A stretch of 64,000 nt of DNA from Candidatus Marimicrobium litorale (GCF_026262645.1 NZ_SHNO01000001.1:930001-994000), one strand, 5' to 3'; positions 30,546 through 40,563 are shown, counted from the first letter of the stretch. Translations and numbers: made by a program. The notes: generated by a model not told the origin, from the sequence alone.

Positions 30546-32496
30546 GCGCCAATGCCCTGCTGGAAACAGCGTCGCGCTGACGACGGTACCGCTTGTCCGC
30601 AGCCGCGGTTATGGCGCCGACAGCCATGAATATTGCGCCAAGCCACATCCAGCGGACCAGCGGCTTATAATGCAGGCGCATCGCCCAGGCGCCCTCTTCA
30701 CCGACTGGCTCACCCATCGCGACATAGAGATCCCGCATCAACCCTGCATCAATCGCGGCCTCTGTCATGACCTGCCCCGACGCCGTGTAGCGTCTTTTTT
30801 GTGGATTCAGCCGCGCAACAAGCCGCCCTTCACTGTAGACCTCGAAGCGAGCCTCGTCGGCGACAAAATTGGGGCCGCTTACACGCGCTACCTCAACAAA
30901 GCGGAACTCGTAGTCTGCCAGTGTGCGACTGTCACCTGGCGACATCTTGAGATCGTGCTCCTGTGAATACTGACTGGTTGCCACAACCCCCACCACACAA
31001 ATCGCGAAACCCAGATGCGCAATCACCATACCGAGGTACGAGGGCGTCAAGCGACGAATGCCCCTTGCACGCCCGCCCATGCGGCGCCAACAGTCCTGAG
31101 CCAGCCCTATGGCAAGCCAGGCGGCGAGCAAGACCGCGAGGGCGACCCAAATATTGTAAGGGGCATGCAGGAACGGCAGTGTCACACCGCAGAGGAGCGC
31201 AACCAGAGCAGGTATACCCAATTCGGTACGCCAGCGCGCCAGTGTGTCGCCCTTCCAGCGCGATACCGGCCCCATGCCCATGAAGGGCATCAACAGCGCC
31301 ATAAGCGGGACAAAAACGGCATTAAAATAAGGCGGCCCCACTGACACTTTTCCCTGCCCCAATGCATCGACAATAAGCGGGAACAACGTGCCAAACAACA
31401 CAGTGAGGGTCGTTACCAGGAATATAACGTTATTGAGCAGCAGCAAGCTCTCCCGTGATACCCAGGCAAAACTCAACCGGCTGCTGACAGCCGGCGCCCT
31501 GAAAGCATACAAAGTCAGTGAGCCGCCCACCACCAGCGCAAGAAAGACAAGAATGAACATGCCACGAGCGGGATCGGTTGCAAATGCGTGTACCGAGGTG
31601 AGAACACCCGAACGCACCAGGAAAGTGCCCAACAAACTGAGCGCAAAGGCAAAGATTGCAAGCAGCACAGTCCAGCTCTTGAACAGGCCACGCTTTTCCG
31701 TTGCCGCGAGCGAGTGTATCAATGCTGTACCAGCCAGCCAGGGCATGAAGGACGCATTTTCGACCGGGTCCCAAAACCACCAACCTCCCCAGCCTAACTC
31801 GTAGTAGGCCCACCAGCTGCCGAGCATAATGCCAAGACTCAGAAAACCCCAGGCAATGTTCGTCCAGGGCCTGGACCAGCGCGCCCAGGAGGCATCGAGG
31901 CGGCCGCCCCACAGCGCTGCGATTGCGAAAGCAAAGGCCACGGAAAAACCAACGTAACCCATATACAGCAGCGGCGGATGTATAATCAAGCCGGGGTCTT
32001 GCAATAGCGGATTAAGGTCGCTGCCATCCAATGGCGACAGCGGTAGAAGGCGAGCAAACGGGTTCGAGGTAAAAAGGGTAAACGACAGGAACCCTATAGC
32101 AATAGCGCCCATCACAGATAACACGCGAGACAGCATCAACAGTGGCAGCTGTGGACTGAAAACTGCCACCGCTGAGGTCCACATTGCGAGTATCAACGCC
32201 CACAGCAGCAGAGATCCCTCGTGATTGCCCCACACCGCAGAAAATTTGTACATTGCTGGCAGCAGACTGTTGCTGTGCGAGGCCACCAGAGCAACAGAAA
32301 AATCATCCTGCAGGAAAGCGGTGCTCAGACAGGCAAAACTGATGGCCACGAACACGAACTGCCCCACTGCAAGCCCAGGGGCGAGCGCCATGACAACCGC
32401 ATTTCCGCGCCATACGCCCCAAGCCGGCAGTGCGACGAGCAACACTGCGAGGCACAGCGCGATGATAAGGGCGAAGTGGCCCACTTCAGGAATCAT
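30535..32496 (-). CDS. ccmF: Heme lyase subunit CcmF
   Basis: Large multi-pass membrane protein that attaches heme to apocytochrome c with CcmH and CcmI. It is 653 aa with about 15 membrane helices. The periplasmic WWD motif is GGWWFWDPVENASFMPWL, conserved in heme-handling proteins; periplasmic His residues needed for heme are in the flanking segments. A periplasmic beta domain lies near the C-terminus (EHDLKMSPGDSRTLADYEFR). It overlaps ccmE by 4 nt. Confidence 0.97.
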   Translation of the reverse strand: MIPEVGHFALIIALCLAVLLVALPAWGVWRGNAVVMALAPGLAVGQFVFVAISFACLSTAFLQDDFSVALVASHSNSLLPAMYKFSAVWGNHEGSLLLWALILAMWTSAVAVFSPQLPLLMLSRVLSVMGAIAIGFLSFTLFTSNPFARLLPLSPLDGSDLNPLLQDPGLIIHPPLLYMGYVGFSVAFAFAIAALWGGRLDASWARWSRPWTNIAWGFLSLGIMLGSWWAYYELGWGGWWFWDPVENASFMPWLAGTALIHSLAATEKRGLFKSWTVLLAIFAFALSLLGTFLVRSGVLTSVHAFATDPARGMFILVFLALVVGGSLTLYAFRAPAVSSRLSFAWVSRESLLLLNNVIFLVTTLTVLFGTLFPLIVDALGQGKVSVGPPYFNAVFVPLMALLMPFMGMGPVSRWKGDTLARWRTELGIPALVALLCGVTLPFLHAPYNIWVALAVLLAAWLAIGLAQDCWRRMGGRARGIRRLTPSYLGMVIAHLGFAICVVGVVATSQYSQEHDLKMSPGDSRTLADYEFRFVEVARVSGPNFVADEARFEVYSEGRLVARLNPQKRRYTASGQVMTEAAIDAGLMRDLYVAMGEPVGEEGAWAMRLHYKPLVRWMWLGAIFMAVGAITAAADKRYRRQRDAVSSRALAHGS

Positions 32497-32942
32497 CGGG
32501 TCTGCCCCTTCTTGTCATATCCGGATTTTTCCAGTGCCTCGGCCACCTCCGGCGGCATATAGTTTTCATCGTGCTTTGCCAGCACTTCATTCGCTTGCAG
32601 CACCCCGTTCTCATCAAGCTTGCCCGCGGCAACAGCCCCCTGACCCTCGCCGAAGAGGTCAGGCAAAATACCTGCATACACCACCGGAACCTGCGCTTCA
32701 TAATCGGTTAACGTAAAGGTGACTTCCAGACTGTCCTGACTTCGCTGCACACTGTCCTCCAGCACCATCCCACCCACCCGGATAGACTGACCTATAGGCG
32801 CCCCGCCAGCAGCCACTTCCGCAGGAGGAAAAAATAAATTGATATTGCCTCGCAAGGCGTAAGTCACCAAAGCTGCCGCGACACTGGAAAATACGACCAG
32901 AAATAGAACGAGGATCAGTCGCTGCCTGCGCACAGGATGCAT
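32493..32942 (-). CDS. ccmE: Heme chaperone CcmE
   Basis: Periplasmic chaperone that carries heme covalently from CcmC to CcmF. It is 149 aa with an N-terminal anchor (about 9-30), an OB-fold beta barrel (RVGGMVLEDSVQR, VTFTLTDYEAQVPVVYAGILPDLF) and the heme-binding His124 in LAKHDENYMPPEV, the usual H-x3-Y arrangement. It overlaps its neighbours by 1-4 nt. Confidence 0.97.
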   Translation of the reverse strand: MHPVRRQRLILVLFLVVFSSVAAALVTYALRGNINLFFPPAEVAAGGAPIGQSIRVGGMVLEDSVQRSQDSLEVTFTLTDYEAQVPVVYAGILPDLFGEGQGAVAAGKLDENGVLQANEVLAKHDENYMPPEVAEALEKSGYDKKGQTR

Positions 32943-33142
32943 TAGCGAGGCCCCTCCCGGTTAGCATGACCACTTTCCTGCCGAGCCAGCTCAGTGGCAA
33001 CCCGGTGTAACAATCGCCGTCGGCGCAATGTGGGCAGCAGCAGTATCGCGCTGACAATCAACAGCGTCACAAGGTAGGCGACCCACACGAAACTACCGTG
33101 GCCATCCATAGACAGGGCCGATTGCACACTATCGAAATACAT
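32942..33142 (-). CDS. ccmD: Heme exporter protein CcmD
   Basis: Small membrane protein (66 aa) that joins the CcmABC complex and helps release holo-CcmE. The N-terminus FDSVQSALSMDGHGSFVWVAY is a family signature; one membrane helix (about 18-37) is followed by a basic, cytoplasmic tail (RRRRLLHR). It overlaps ccmC and ccmE by one base each. Confidence 0.92.
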   Translation of the reverse strand: MYFDSVQSALSMDGHGSFVWVAYLVTLLIVSAILLLPTLRRRRLLHRVATELARQESGHANREGPR

Positions 33143-33888
33143 CAGTGCGCCCCATCCTGCTCAACCAGCTTGCGGACCCAGGCGGTGCGAGACTCTCGCT
33201 GCAATAGCTCCGCGCGCATATTCATCAGCAGACAACAGGTAAAGAGCGCATAAAACGCGCCGATCATGAGCAGTAACGGATACAGCATGCTGCTGTCAAT
33301 GGCGGACTCCCCGGAAAACTTAATGGACGCCGGCTGATGGAGGCTGTACCACCAGTCAACCGATTTATAAATGATCGGAATATTAACCATACCAACGAGA
33401 GACAATATCGCACACGCTCTCCCAGCGGCCACTTTATTGTCAAAGGCCTCATAAAGCGCGACCACGCCCAAATAGAGAAACAACAGTATCAACATAGACG
33501 TAATTCTGGCGTCCCATTCCCACCAGGTACCCCACGTGGGCTTACCCCAGAGAGCACCCGTAAATAATGCGATGAAGGTCAGTGCCGCTCCGATAGGCGC
33601 AGCCGCTTTCATCGCAACATCGGCCATTTTCATACGCCAGATCAGGCTAACAGCGCCTGCGATTGCCATCACATAGTAGCCAGCTAGCGCGACAACCGCA
33701 GACGGCACGTGAATATAAATAATGCGATAACTGTTTCCCTGACGAAAATCGGGTGAAGTGAACAATAGACCCCAGGCTGCGCCCGCTAACAATGCCATGA
33801 TCGTGATGGGCAACAACCAGCGCACGATAGTACCTGCGATACCATACAACCACGGAGGGGAGCCTAACTTATGAAAAAAAGACCACAT
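33142..33888 (-). CDS. ccmC: Heme-handling permease CcmC
   Basis: Loads heme onto CcmE with CcmABD. It is 248 aa with six membrane helices. The periplasmic tryptophan-rich motif is WGKPTWGTWWEWDARITSML, with flanking His residues in YIHVPSA and YSLHQP. Start: ATG 33888 (MWSFFHKLGSPPWLYG), which aligns with E. coli CcmC; a TTG 51 nt upstream is less likely. It follows ccmB after 62 nt, the only real gap in the operon. Confidence 0.96.
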   Translation of the reverse strand: MWSFFHKLGSPPWLYGIAGTIVRWLLPITIMALLAGAAWGLLFTSPDFRQGNSYRIIYIHVPSAVVALAGYYVMAIAGAVSLIWRMKMADVAMKAAAPIGAALTFIALFTGALWGKPTWGTWWEWDARITSMLILLFLYLGVVALYEAFDNKVAAGRACAILSLVGMVNIPIIYKSVDWWYSLHQPASIKFSGESAIDSSMLYPLLLMIGAFYALFTCCLLMNMRAELLQRESRTAWVRKLVEQDGAH

Positions 33889-33950
33889 AGCAGTGTGATT
33901 ATACAGTCCCTTGTGTGCCGCACCAATGCGGGAAACCAATGGGCGCGGAT

Positions 33951-34637
33951 TCAGGCATCGATGCTAATGCGCAAACCGGCAGCGGTCGCCAGCGGGCCTA
34001 ACGCAACAGCCAGCGACAGCATAGCGCCCAGCAGGGCCAAAAATGGTCCCGCAGGGGCCCCTGACACTGCGGCCTGCACCGCCGCAGTGCCGAAAATAAG
34101 CACCGGGATGTAAAGCGGAAGAATCAGCAGTGAAATGAGCATTCCACCGCGTTTCAGCCCGACAGTTAACGCTGCGCCAATACCACCCACCAGGCTGAGC
34201 ACCGCAGTACCCAACGCCAGACTGGCCATCAATGTACCCACAGCCGCCGCCGGCAAGTTCAACATCAAAGCGAAGACTGGCGATACGAGTGCCAACAGCA
34301 ACCCTGTTACCATCCAATGTGCGCACAGGTAAGCAAGAACTGACAGATAAAGCGGTTGTGGTGCCAACAGCAACTGCTCAAGGCTGCCATCGTCGAAATC
34401 GCTGCGAAATACGCTGTCAGAGGTGAGCAGACTGGACAGTAGAGCAATAATCCACAGAGCGCCCGGCGCAATTATGGCGAGCTGTTCGCTGGCCGGACCG
34501 ATACCGAGAGGAAACATCGCCACAACGATAGCGAAAAATACCAAAGGATTGCCTATTTCGATGGGGCGGCGAATCGCCAGAGACACCTGTCGCCGCAACA
34601 ACATCAAACAAAACTGCAATGTTGTCGGTGTACTCAC
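33951..34637 (-). CDS. ccmB: Heme exporter permease CcmB
   Basis: Membrane half of the CcmAB ABC transporter, needed to release holo-CcmE from CcmC. It is 228 aa with six helices and conserved family segments RRPIEIGNPLVFFAIV and DDGSLEQLLLAPQPL. It overlaps ccmA by 4 nt (ATGA). Confidence 0.95.
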   Translation of the reverse strand: MSTPTTLQFCLMLLRRQVSLAIRRPIEIGNPLVFFAIVVAMFPLGIGPASEQLAIIAPGALWIIALLSSLLTSDSVFRSDFDDGSLEQLLLAPQPLYLSVLAYLCAHWMVTGLLLALVSPVFALMLNLPAAAVGTLMASLALGTAVLSLVGGIGAALTVGLKRGGMLISLLILPLYIPVLIFGTAAVQAAVSGAPAGPFLALLGAMLSLAVALGPLATAAGLRISIDA

Positions 34638-35251
34638 GATATCCGCGCGCCATCGAGAGACAGGTGATGGACAGCATGGTCGACCTGCAATGGCTGATGA
34701 GATGTCACAACAACCGCGCCGCCATGCGCTACGTGCGTTCCAATCCTGTCCTGCAACTCACTCACCCCGACTGCATCGATGGCAGTAAAGGGTTCGTCCA
34801 GCAACCACAGCCGTGTATCGCTGAGAAAAAGTCGAGCGAGGTTCACCCGCCGTTGCTGTCCCGCTGATAGTGCATGGCTAGGCGTATCTTCAAAGCCGCA
34901 GAGGCCCACACGTTGCAGCGCCTGTTCGATTTGCTGATTCGCAAAAGCACACCCACCACTGACGTGCCAAGACAGGTTTTCCCGTGCACTGAGCAAGCCT
35001 TTTACCGCCGCCTGGTGCCCGACATACAAGGGGGCTTCGGCCCGGCTGACCAACCCATCGAAGCCGTAACGAGACAGGCCGGCAAGAATGCGCAAGAGAC
35101 TGGTCTTACCCGCTCCATTGCCACCCTCAAGCTGCCATAACTCTCCAGCCCGGATAGCGAAGGAGAGGGATTCAAACAATACTCTTCCGCCACGCACCAG
35201 ACCGAGACCTGTAACCTCTACCAGTGACTCTCCAACGGCACTGTCTGTCAT
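34634..35251 (-). CDS. ccmA: Heme exporter ATP-binding protein CcmA
   Basis: ATPase of the CcmAB complex. It is 205 aa, short as usual for CcmA. Walker A is GGNGAGKTS (43-51), the signature is [14 protein letters not shown] and Walker B is [12 protein letters not shown]. The His switch is in VVVTSHQPL. First gene of the ccm cluster, it overlaps the ttcA stop by ATGA, so it is probably co-transcribed with ttcA. Confidence 0.95.
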   Translation of the reverse strand: MTDSAVGESLVEVTGLGLVRGGRVLFESLSFAIRAGELWQLEGGNGAGKTSLLRILAGLSRYGFDGLVSRAEAPLYVGHQAAVKGLLSARENLSWHVSGGCAFANQQIEQALQRVGLCGFEDTPSHALSAGQQRRVNLARLFLSDTRLWLLDEPFTAIDAVGVSELQDRIGTHVAHGGAVVVTSHQPLQVDHAVHHLSLDGARIS

Positions 35252-36093
35252 GGGACAGTGACCGCCGAAACAACGGGAATATGCAGCCTGTCATCACGCT
35301 CGACACGCAGGTTATCGAAGTCGAACAAATGACGGTCACCCAGCTGAGAGGGAGACACATTGCACAGACTGCGAAAAATCGTTTCGGTACGCCCCGGATA
35401 TTCTCGCTCCCAGCCCGCGAGCATTTTTTTCACTTGCTTACGCTGCAAATTCTCCTGGGATCCACACAAGTTGCAGGGAATAATGGGGAATTCCTTATAC
35501 TGCGCCAGACGCGACAGGTCGGACTCGCGGCAGTAGGCCAACGGCCGAATAACCACATTCTTCTTATCATCACTCAGCAATTTTGGCGGCATCGCCTTTA
35601 ACTTTCCGGCGAAAAACATATTCAGAAACAGGGTTTCGACAATGTCATCCCGATGATGACCCAAGGCGATGCGGGTCGCACCAATCTGCTCAGCGAAGCC
35701 ATACAAATTGCCCCGCCGCAGACGGGAACAAAGCCCGCAAGTGGTCTTACCCTCCGGCACGACCTCTTTGACAATGCTGTAGGTATCCTTTTCCAGCACG
35801 TAGAACGGGATATTCAAGCGCGACAGGTACGCGGGTAACACCTCTTCTGGAAATCCTGGCTGCTTCTGATCGAGATTGACGGCAACTAGCTCAAAATCCA
35901 CAGGGGCGCTGCGCTGCAAGCTGATGAGGATATCCAGCATGGCGTAGGAGTCTTTACCTCCTGACACACACACCATCACCTTGTCACCCTGCTCGATCAT
36001 GCTGTAATCGACGATGGCATTACCTGCGTGGCGCCTCAGGCGTTTTTGCAGCTTGTTGTATTCGAGTTTATCCCGGCGGGAAAGGTCGCGCAC
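35248..36093 (-). CDS. ttcA: tRNA 2-thiocytidine(32) synthetase TtcA
   Basis: ATP-dependent, 4Fe-4S enzyme that thiolates cytidine 32 of some tRNAs. It is 281 aa. The PP-loop is SGGKDS (44-49). Cluster cysteines are Cys119 and Cys122 (CGLC), with a CNLC pair at 207/210 whose first Cys completes the set. [16 protein letters not shown] is the catalytic helix region. The start is GTG 36093 and aligns with homologs. Its end overlaps ccmA, an unusual neighbour. It is divergent from mdh across a 230-bp gap. Confidence 0.95.
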   Translation of the reverse strand: MRDLSRRDKLEYNKLQKRLRRHAGNAIVDYSMIEQGDKVMVCVSGGKDSYAMLDILISLQRSAPVDFELVAVNLDQKQPGFPEEVLPAYLSRLNIPFYVLEKDTYSIVKEVVPEGKTTCGLCSRLRRGNLYGFAEQIGATRIALGHHRDDIVETLFLNMFFAGKLKAMPPKLLSDDKKNVVIRPLAYCRESDLSRLAQYKEFPIIPCNLCGSQENLQRKQVKKMLAGWEREYPGRTETIFRSLCNVSPSQLGDRHLFDFDNLRVERDDRLHIPVVSAVTVP

Positions 36094-36247
36094 GTTGATG
36101 GCCGTTAGTGCTTGATTTGCCGAGCATTTTACAAGTCAGGCGGGTGTCGCGTCCAGTGCTGCGAGGCACCACGCACGGCAATCTGGAAAATTGTTCGCCA
36201 ATCAGGCCCAGCGCGAGCATGCGCCACTCGCGAGATAGAGCGCAATC

Positions 36248-36276
36248 TTGTAATTTCAATGGTTTGCCTCGACAAT
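36248..36276 (+). promoter_or_regulatory. Possible mdh promoter
   Basis: TTGTAA (36248-36253), 17-bp spacer, GACAAT (36271-36276), 47 bp before the mdh ATG. The -10 matches four of six. The remainder of the ttcA-mdh gap shows open frames on both strands but nothing I can support as a gene. Confidence 0.4.
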
Positions 36277-36323
36277 GTGCGCCTTCGAAATACTCACACA
36301 CTATCGACAAGGACGCACCTCCC

Positions 36324-37304
36324 ATGAAACAACCTGTTCGTGTTACCGTCACCGGCGCCGCGGGCCAGATTGGCTATGCACTTCTGTTCCGTATCGCCTC
36401 TGGTGCAATGCTCGGTAATGACCAGCCTGTCATCCTTCAGCTGTTGGATATTACTCCTGCCATGGACGCACTAGAAGGTGTGAAAATGGAGTTGGAAGAC
36501 TGCGCATTCCCTCTGCTGGCAGACATTGTATGTACCGACGATCCTGGCACGGGCTTCAAGGATACGGATTACGCCCTGCTGGTTGGCGCCCGACCCCGCG
36601 GCCCAGGCATGGAGCGCAAGGATCTGCTGGAGGCCAATGCCGCGATTTTCTCTGTGCAGGGCAAAGCGATTAACGAACGTGCCAGCCGAAATATAAAAGT
36701 CCTTGTTGTGGGCAACCCGGCCAACACCAATGCCCTCATCACGCAACGCAACGCGCCGGATATTAATCCGCGCAACTTTACCGCGATGACACGGCTCGAC
36801 CACAATCGGGCCAAGACCCAAATTGCGCTCAAAACAGGCAGGACAGTTAACGATATCACCCGCATGACAATCTGGGGCAATCACTCAGCCACCCAGTACC
36901 CCGACCTGTTCAATACCCGCGTAGATGGGCAGCCGGCCATTGGGCTAGTCGACCAAGCGTGGTACGAGGAGACGTTCATTCCCACCGTGCAACAGCGCGG
37001 AGCTGCAATCATAAAGGCCCGGGGCGCCTCATCGGCTGCCTCTGCCGCCAATGCCGCGATAGACCACATGCGGTCCTGGGCGCTGGGTACCGACGGAGAC
37101 GACTGGGTGTCCATGGGCGTGCATTCAGACGGCTCTTACGGTATCGAGGAAGGGCTGATCTATTCCTTTCCCTGCCGCTGCTCTGACGGTGATTGGAGTA
37201 TCGTTCAGGACGTCGAAATAGGCGATTTCAGTCGTGGCAAAATGTCAGCAACAGAGCGTGAGCTCGCTGAAGAGAGGGATGGCGTAAAGCATTTATTACC
37301 GTAG
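36324..37304 (+). CDS. mdh: Malate dehydrogenase (NAD-dependent)
   Basis: Oxidises malate to oxaloacetate in the TCA cycle. It is 326 aa, belonging to the long cytosolic-type MDH group common in proteobacteria and not the 312-aa E. coli type. The Rossmann motif is [12 protein letters not shown] (10-21). Substrate arginines lie in [11 protein letters not shown] (about 88-98) and TRLDHNR (about 156-162), the catalytic pair includes His187 in [11 protein letters not shown], and NPANTNA is conserved. ATG 36324 is chosen; the frame is open a further 72 codons upstream, but that part resembles no MDH and covers the promoter. It ends at a strong intrinsic terminator. Confidence 0.96.
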   Translation: MKQPVRVTVTGAAGQIGYALLFRIASGAMLGNDQPVILQLLDITPAMDALEGVKMELEDCAFPLLADIVCTDDPGTGFKDTDYALLVGARPRGPGMERKDLLEANAAIFSVQGKAINERASRNIKVLVVGNPANTNALITQRNAPDINPRNFTAMTRLDHNRAKTQIALKTGRTVNDITRMTIWGNHSATQYPDLFNTRVDGQPAIGLVDQAWYEETFIPTVQQRGAAIIKARGASSAASAANAAIDHMRSWALGTDGDDWVSMGVHSDGSYGIEEGLIYSFPCRCSDGDWSIVQDVEIGDFSRGKMSATERELAEERDGVKHLLP

Positions 37305-37328
37305 CCCGTGACAACCGCGTTCGCTCTG

Positions 37329-37366
37329 AAAAAAGGGATAGAGTATTGCTCTGTCCCTTTTTTTTT
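37329..37366 (+). terminator. Intrinsic terminator of mdh
   Basis: A 9-bp stem GGGATAGAG (37335-37343) pairs with CTCTGTCCC (37349-37357), one wobble pair, 5-nt loop. It is preceded by an A-run and followed by nine T. Classic form, 24 bp after the mdh stop. Confidence 0.9.
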
Positions 37367-37374
37367 GCGATAAC
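37346..37374 (+). promoter_or_regulatory. Possible tetR promoter overlapping the mdh terminator
   Basis: TTGCTC (37346-37351), 17-bp spacer made largely of the terminator T-run, GATAAC (37369-37374). A start about 7 nt on would fall at or just before the tetR ATG at 37383, and no Shine-Dalgarno sequence precedes that ATG, so the transcript may be leaderless. Confidence 0.35.
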
Positions 37375-37382
37375 CTTGTTTT

Positions 37383-38003
37383 ATGACTGACACCTCGACG
37401 CAAAAAAACTATCACCATGGCAACCTCAGGGCTGAACTCCTTGAAGCTGCAATCAACCAGTTACGCAATGCTGAAGTTGAAGAGCTGAGCCTACGCGCGC
37501 TCGCGCGCGACCTGGGGGTATCGCAGACTGCGCCCTATCGACACTTCTCAGACAAGGGTGAGTTGCTGGCCGCTATGGCTGCCCGCGGCTACCGTGACCT
37601 TTTGACGGCCCTGCAACGATCGAGTGAAACCTGCAATGGCCTGCCTGGCGAACAACTCATTGCATTTGCGCACGCCTACGTGAACTACGCTGCCGCCAAT
37701 CCACAGCTGTTCAAACTCATCTTTGGCCCCGCCACTCAACCTGCCGAGAAGTATCCCGAACTGCGGGCCGCCAGTCGCGACACACTGCGTCTGGTACAGG
37801 ACATACTGCAGCAGGGTATCGACGCAGGGGCCTTTCAACAGGGCGAAAATGCCGCCTATCTCGCGAATGCAGGCTGGTCTGGCATCCATGGCCTGGCCAC
37901 GCTGCTGATTGACACACCGGGGTTATTCGAACGCTATATTGACCTGAAAAGGCAGGTGGACCTGAGTGTAGGGATATTCATCGAGGGTATCAGTACGCAC
38001 TGA
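37383..38003 (+). CDS. TetR/AcrR family transcriptional regulator
   Basis: A 206-aa one-domain-plus-HTH repressor type. The N-terminal helix-turn-helix (about 14-60) reads [31 protein letters not shown]. The C-terminal ligand domain (about 80-200) has LFKLIFGP and the W-x-G-x-H-G motif ([13 protein letters not shown]), characteristic of the WHG-type TetR C-terminal domain. Ligand and targets are unknown. It follows mdh and its terminator by 16 bp and converges on the YbbP-type permease, which could be a target only by proximity. Confidence 0.85.
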   Translation: MTDTSTQKNYHHGNLRAELLEAAINQLRNAEVEELSLRALARDLGVSQTAPYRHFSDKGELLAAMAARGYRDLLTALQRSSETCNGLPGEQLIAFAHAYVNYAAANPQLFKLIFGPATQPAEKYPELRAASRDTLRLVQDILQQGIDAGAFQQGENAAYLANAGWSGIHGLATLLIDTPGLFERYIDLKRQVDLSVGIFIEGISTH

Positions 38004-38082
38004 AGACCACTGGCAGCGCTGCACGCAATGCGGCCCAGCCTGCCCCGTGTGATCTCTGCTAAACCCCCACAAAAACTGAATC

Positions 38083-40557
38083 TCAGATATCCCGTAACAC
38101 CACGAGCGGCGACACCGAGACGACGCGCCGACAGCAATAGACACCCAATCCACCGATCAAAAGCGCGCCAAATGCCAAGCCGATAGGCCAGATCCAGGGG
38201 GCGGGTGTGTACACCATGTCCATCGCGTGCGTTTGCAAAATGTAGACAGACAGCTCAGCCCCAACCACCGCCAGCAGGCCTGCAAACAGGCCCATCGTTA
38301 CAAATTCGATGAGCAGTCCTCCCAGGATCAGTTGACGAGATGCCCCGAGCGCGCGGAGGATAGCGCTCTCCTGCATCCTTGCATCCACTGAGGCCTGCAC
38401 CCCGGCAACCAGCACCAGGGCACCTGCACCCAGAATGACCGCCAGTACCAGATTAATTGCGGCAGTTACCTGATTGATAATAGTACGAATCTGTTCGATA
38501 ACCGCATCCATTTCGACGACGGTGACTGTCGGGAACTCGCGGATAAACTCATTGAGGAAACGTTTTTCCGATCGCCCCAAATGAAAACTTGTCATAAACG
38601 TCGCCGGGAACTCTGTTAACAGCGCGGGCGGAAAGACCAGATAAAAGTTGGGTTGCATGGACTGCCAATCCAGCTGGCGCACGCTGCTCACCCTGGCAAC
38701 AAACGCCTCTGCACCCACGAGAAAAGCCACTTCATCCCCAACCGAAATGTCCATACGCTCGGCAAACTCGTCCTCCAGGGACACCAGGGCTTCACGCGTG
38801 CCCGGCTCCCACCATTGACCCGCAACCAGCAGGTTGTCCGGGGGAAGCTGCTCCGACCAGGTGAAATTGACCTCTCGCTGTCGGCGATTTTCTTTTACGT
38901 CCTGCGTAGTCGGCAAATCCGCACCGTTCACGGACATAATCCGCCCGCGGATCATTGGAAAAAACGGTTGGGTCTTGATTTTTTGTTGCCGCAGCGTCGC
39001 CTCAATCGCCTGTACTTCGTCGGCGACAACGTTGACCATAAAGTGATTCGGTACGTCCTCAGGCAACTGGGTTTGCCATTCATCGATGAGCGACGTTCTT
39101 ACCAGAAGCAGCATCAACAGCAACATGATCGCCATGGCGAAGATCACCACCTGCAGTGCATTCGCGGCTCCGCGGCGCTGCAGGCCAGAAAGAGCGAGTC
39201 GCCAGATACTTCCCGCACTCATGCCAACCAGCCGGCCGCCGCGAAGCAACAGGAGCGCGAGGCAAAAACCGAGACCCGCCGTGAGGAGCAAGCCGGCCAG
39301 CACTGCCATCGTCAGCGCCAGATCCTGGCTGTACCACCACATCAACAGGCTGATTGCGCCCAGTCCCAGCAGGTAGTCCGTCATGGCGCGCCGGCTCTCA
39401 AGGGGCATATCACGCCGCAGAACCCTGAGCGGACTGGTATCGCCCAAACGACGCAACGGAGGCCACGCGAAGCAGAGAAGACAGGTCATGGCCGTGGTGG
39501 CCCCTATCGCATAGGGTCGCACTCCCGCGGCGCCCGGTTCAAGGGGAAGCTGGTCACCAAAAAGGGTGAAAAACACCGTTTGCAAACTCCACCCGAGCAC
39601 GCAGCCCAACCCGGTCGCGACACCGCCCAGAATGATCAGGCTCACTCCGTAGAGACGATTGACTCGCTGCGAACTCGCACCAAGGCTCTTGAGTATGGCC
39701 ACGTAGTCGTGATGCCGTTCACTGAATCGCCTCGCTGCCAACGCCACAGCAACACCGGCCAACACCACGGCCAAACTACCCGAAAGCAACAGGAAGCCCT
39801 CTGCGCGCTCAAGCGCGCTGTCGATACCCGGTTGCCCCTCACCCACCTTGACGATCGACTGTCCGTCCGTCAGCAGCGGTTCCAACCAACGATCGAATGT
39901 ATCCACGGCATCCTGCCCACCTGCATACAGTTGACGGTACTCCACACGACTGCCGGGCTGTACCACGGCGGTCGCTTCAATATCACTGTAGTGCATGATG
40001 ACGCGAGGGCCAAAGCCATAAAAAGAGGCGCCCTGATCTGGTTCGGTCCTCGCCGCAGCGGCAATGACAAAGTCCTGCTCCCCGATGCCAACCGTCTCCC
40101 CGATCGCCACGCCAAGCAGAGGGAACAGGCGGGAATCTAGCCACACTTCACCGGGCAACGGACCTCGCGCAGCGGGCTGCACCTCGCCAAAAGGCACATC
40201 ACTGGCAGTTAATTCACCCCGCAGTGGGTATCTATCGCTGACCGCCTTGACAGACGCGAGGTACATCTTGTCTTCCCCGGCGTAAACCATCGAGGGAAAC
40301 TGCAGGGTTTCGGCGTGGCTGAGCCCCTGCGCGGCGGCACGCTGCAACCACTCGGCGGGGAGGCCTCTGCTACTGCGAACCACCATGTCGGCAGCGAGAA
40401 AACGATGACTCTCCTGCTCCAGCGCTGACTGCAGGCGGGTAGTGAACGCGCTGATTCCAGACACCACGCCGACGGACAGTACCAGCGCTGCGAGCAGGAT
40501 ACCCAGTTCTCCCCCGCGCCAATCGCGCGCCAGCATCCTTCTCGCCGTGACAGACAC
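38083..40557 (-). CDS. ABC transporter permease, FtsX-like family (YbbP type)
   Basis: An 824-aa permease of the MacB/FtsX-like group with the ten-helix YbbP plan. One N-terminal helix and a large periplasmic domain (about 45-260) precede three helices (about 265-370). A central helix pair and a second periplasmic domain (about 505-690) precede the last three helices. The duplicated core shows in LKSLGASSQRVNRLYGVSLIILGG and LRALGASRQLILGGLLIEFVTMG, coupling loops to the ATPase. GTG start 40557, 6 bp after the ATPase gene. It probably exports or extracts lipophilic molecules; substrate unknown. The adjacent tesA matches the E. coli order. Confidence 0.9.
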   Translation of the reverse strand: MSVTARRMLARDWRGGELGILLAALVLSVGVVSGISAFTTRLQSALEQESHRFLAADMVVRSSRGLPAEWLQRAAAQGLSHAETLQFPSMVYAGEDKMYLASVKAVSDRYPLRGELTASDVPFGEVQPAARGPLPGEVWLDSRLFPLLGVAIGETVGIGEQDFVIAAAARTEPDQGASFYGFGPRVIMHYSDIEATAVVQPGSRVEYRQLYAGGQDAVDTFDRWLEPLLTDGQSIVKVGEGQPGIDSALERAEGFLLLSGSLAVVLAGVAVALAARRFSERHHDYVAILKSLGASSQRVNRLYGVSLIILGGVATGLGCVLGWSLQTVFFTLFGDQLPLEPGAAGVRPYAIGATTAMTCLLCFAWPPLRRLGDTSPLRVLRRDMPLESRRAMTDYLLGLGAISLLMWWYSQDLALTMAVLAGLLLTAGLGFCLALLLLRGGRLVGMSAGSIWRLALSGLQRRGAANALQVVIFAMAIMLLLMLLLVRTSLIDEWQTQLPEDVPNHFMVNVVADEVQAIEATLRQQKIKTQPFFPMIRGRIMSVNGADLPTTQDVKENRRQREVNFTWSEQLPPDNLLVAGQWWEPGTREALVSLEDEFAERMDISVGDEVAFLVGAEAFVARVSSVRQLDWQSMQPNFYLVFPPALLTEFPATFMTSFHLGRSEKRFLNEFIREFPTVTVVEMDAVIEQIRTIINQVTAAINLVLAVILGAGALVLVAGVQASVDARMQESAILRALGASRQLILGGLLIEFVTMGLFAGLLAVVGAELSVYILQTHAMDMVYTPAPWIWPIGLAFGALLIGGLGVYCCRRVVSVSPLVVLRDI

Positions 40558-40563
40558 GCCCCG

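Noticed and set aside
36108-36323. An in-frame N-terminal extension of mdh by 72 codons
   Set aside because: The added residues resemble no malate dehydrogenase and cover the likely promoter; ATG 36324 aligns with the family.
36068-36352. A 94-codon minus-strand frame between ttcA and mdh
   Set aside because: Overlaps both the mdh start and the ttcA start; no ribosome site and no recognisable motif.
38653-40140. A 495-codon open frame on the plus strand antisense to the YbbP-type permease
   Set aside because: Its translation is His/Arg/Gln-rich with no recognisable domain, while the minus strand gives a clear FtsX-like permease. High GC at third positions explains long antisense frames.
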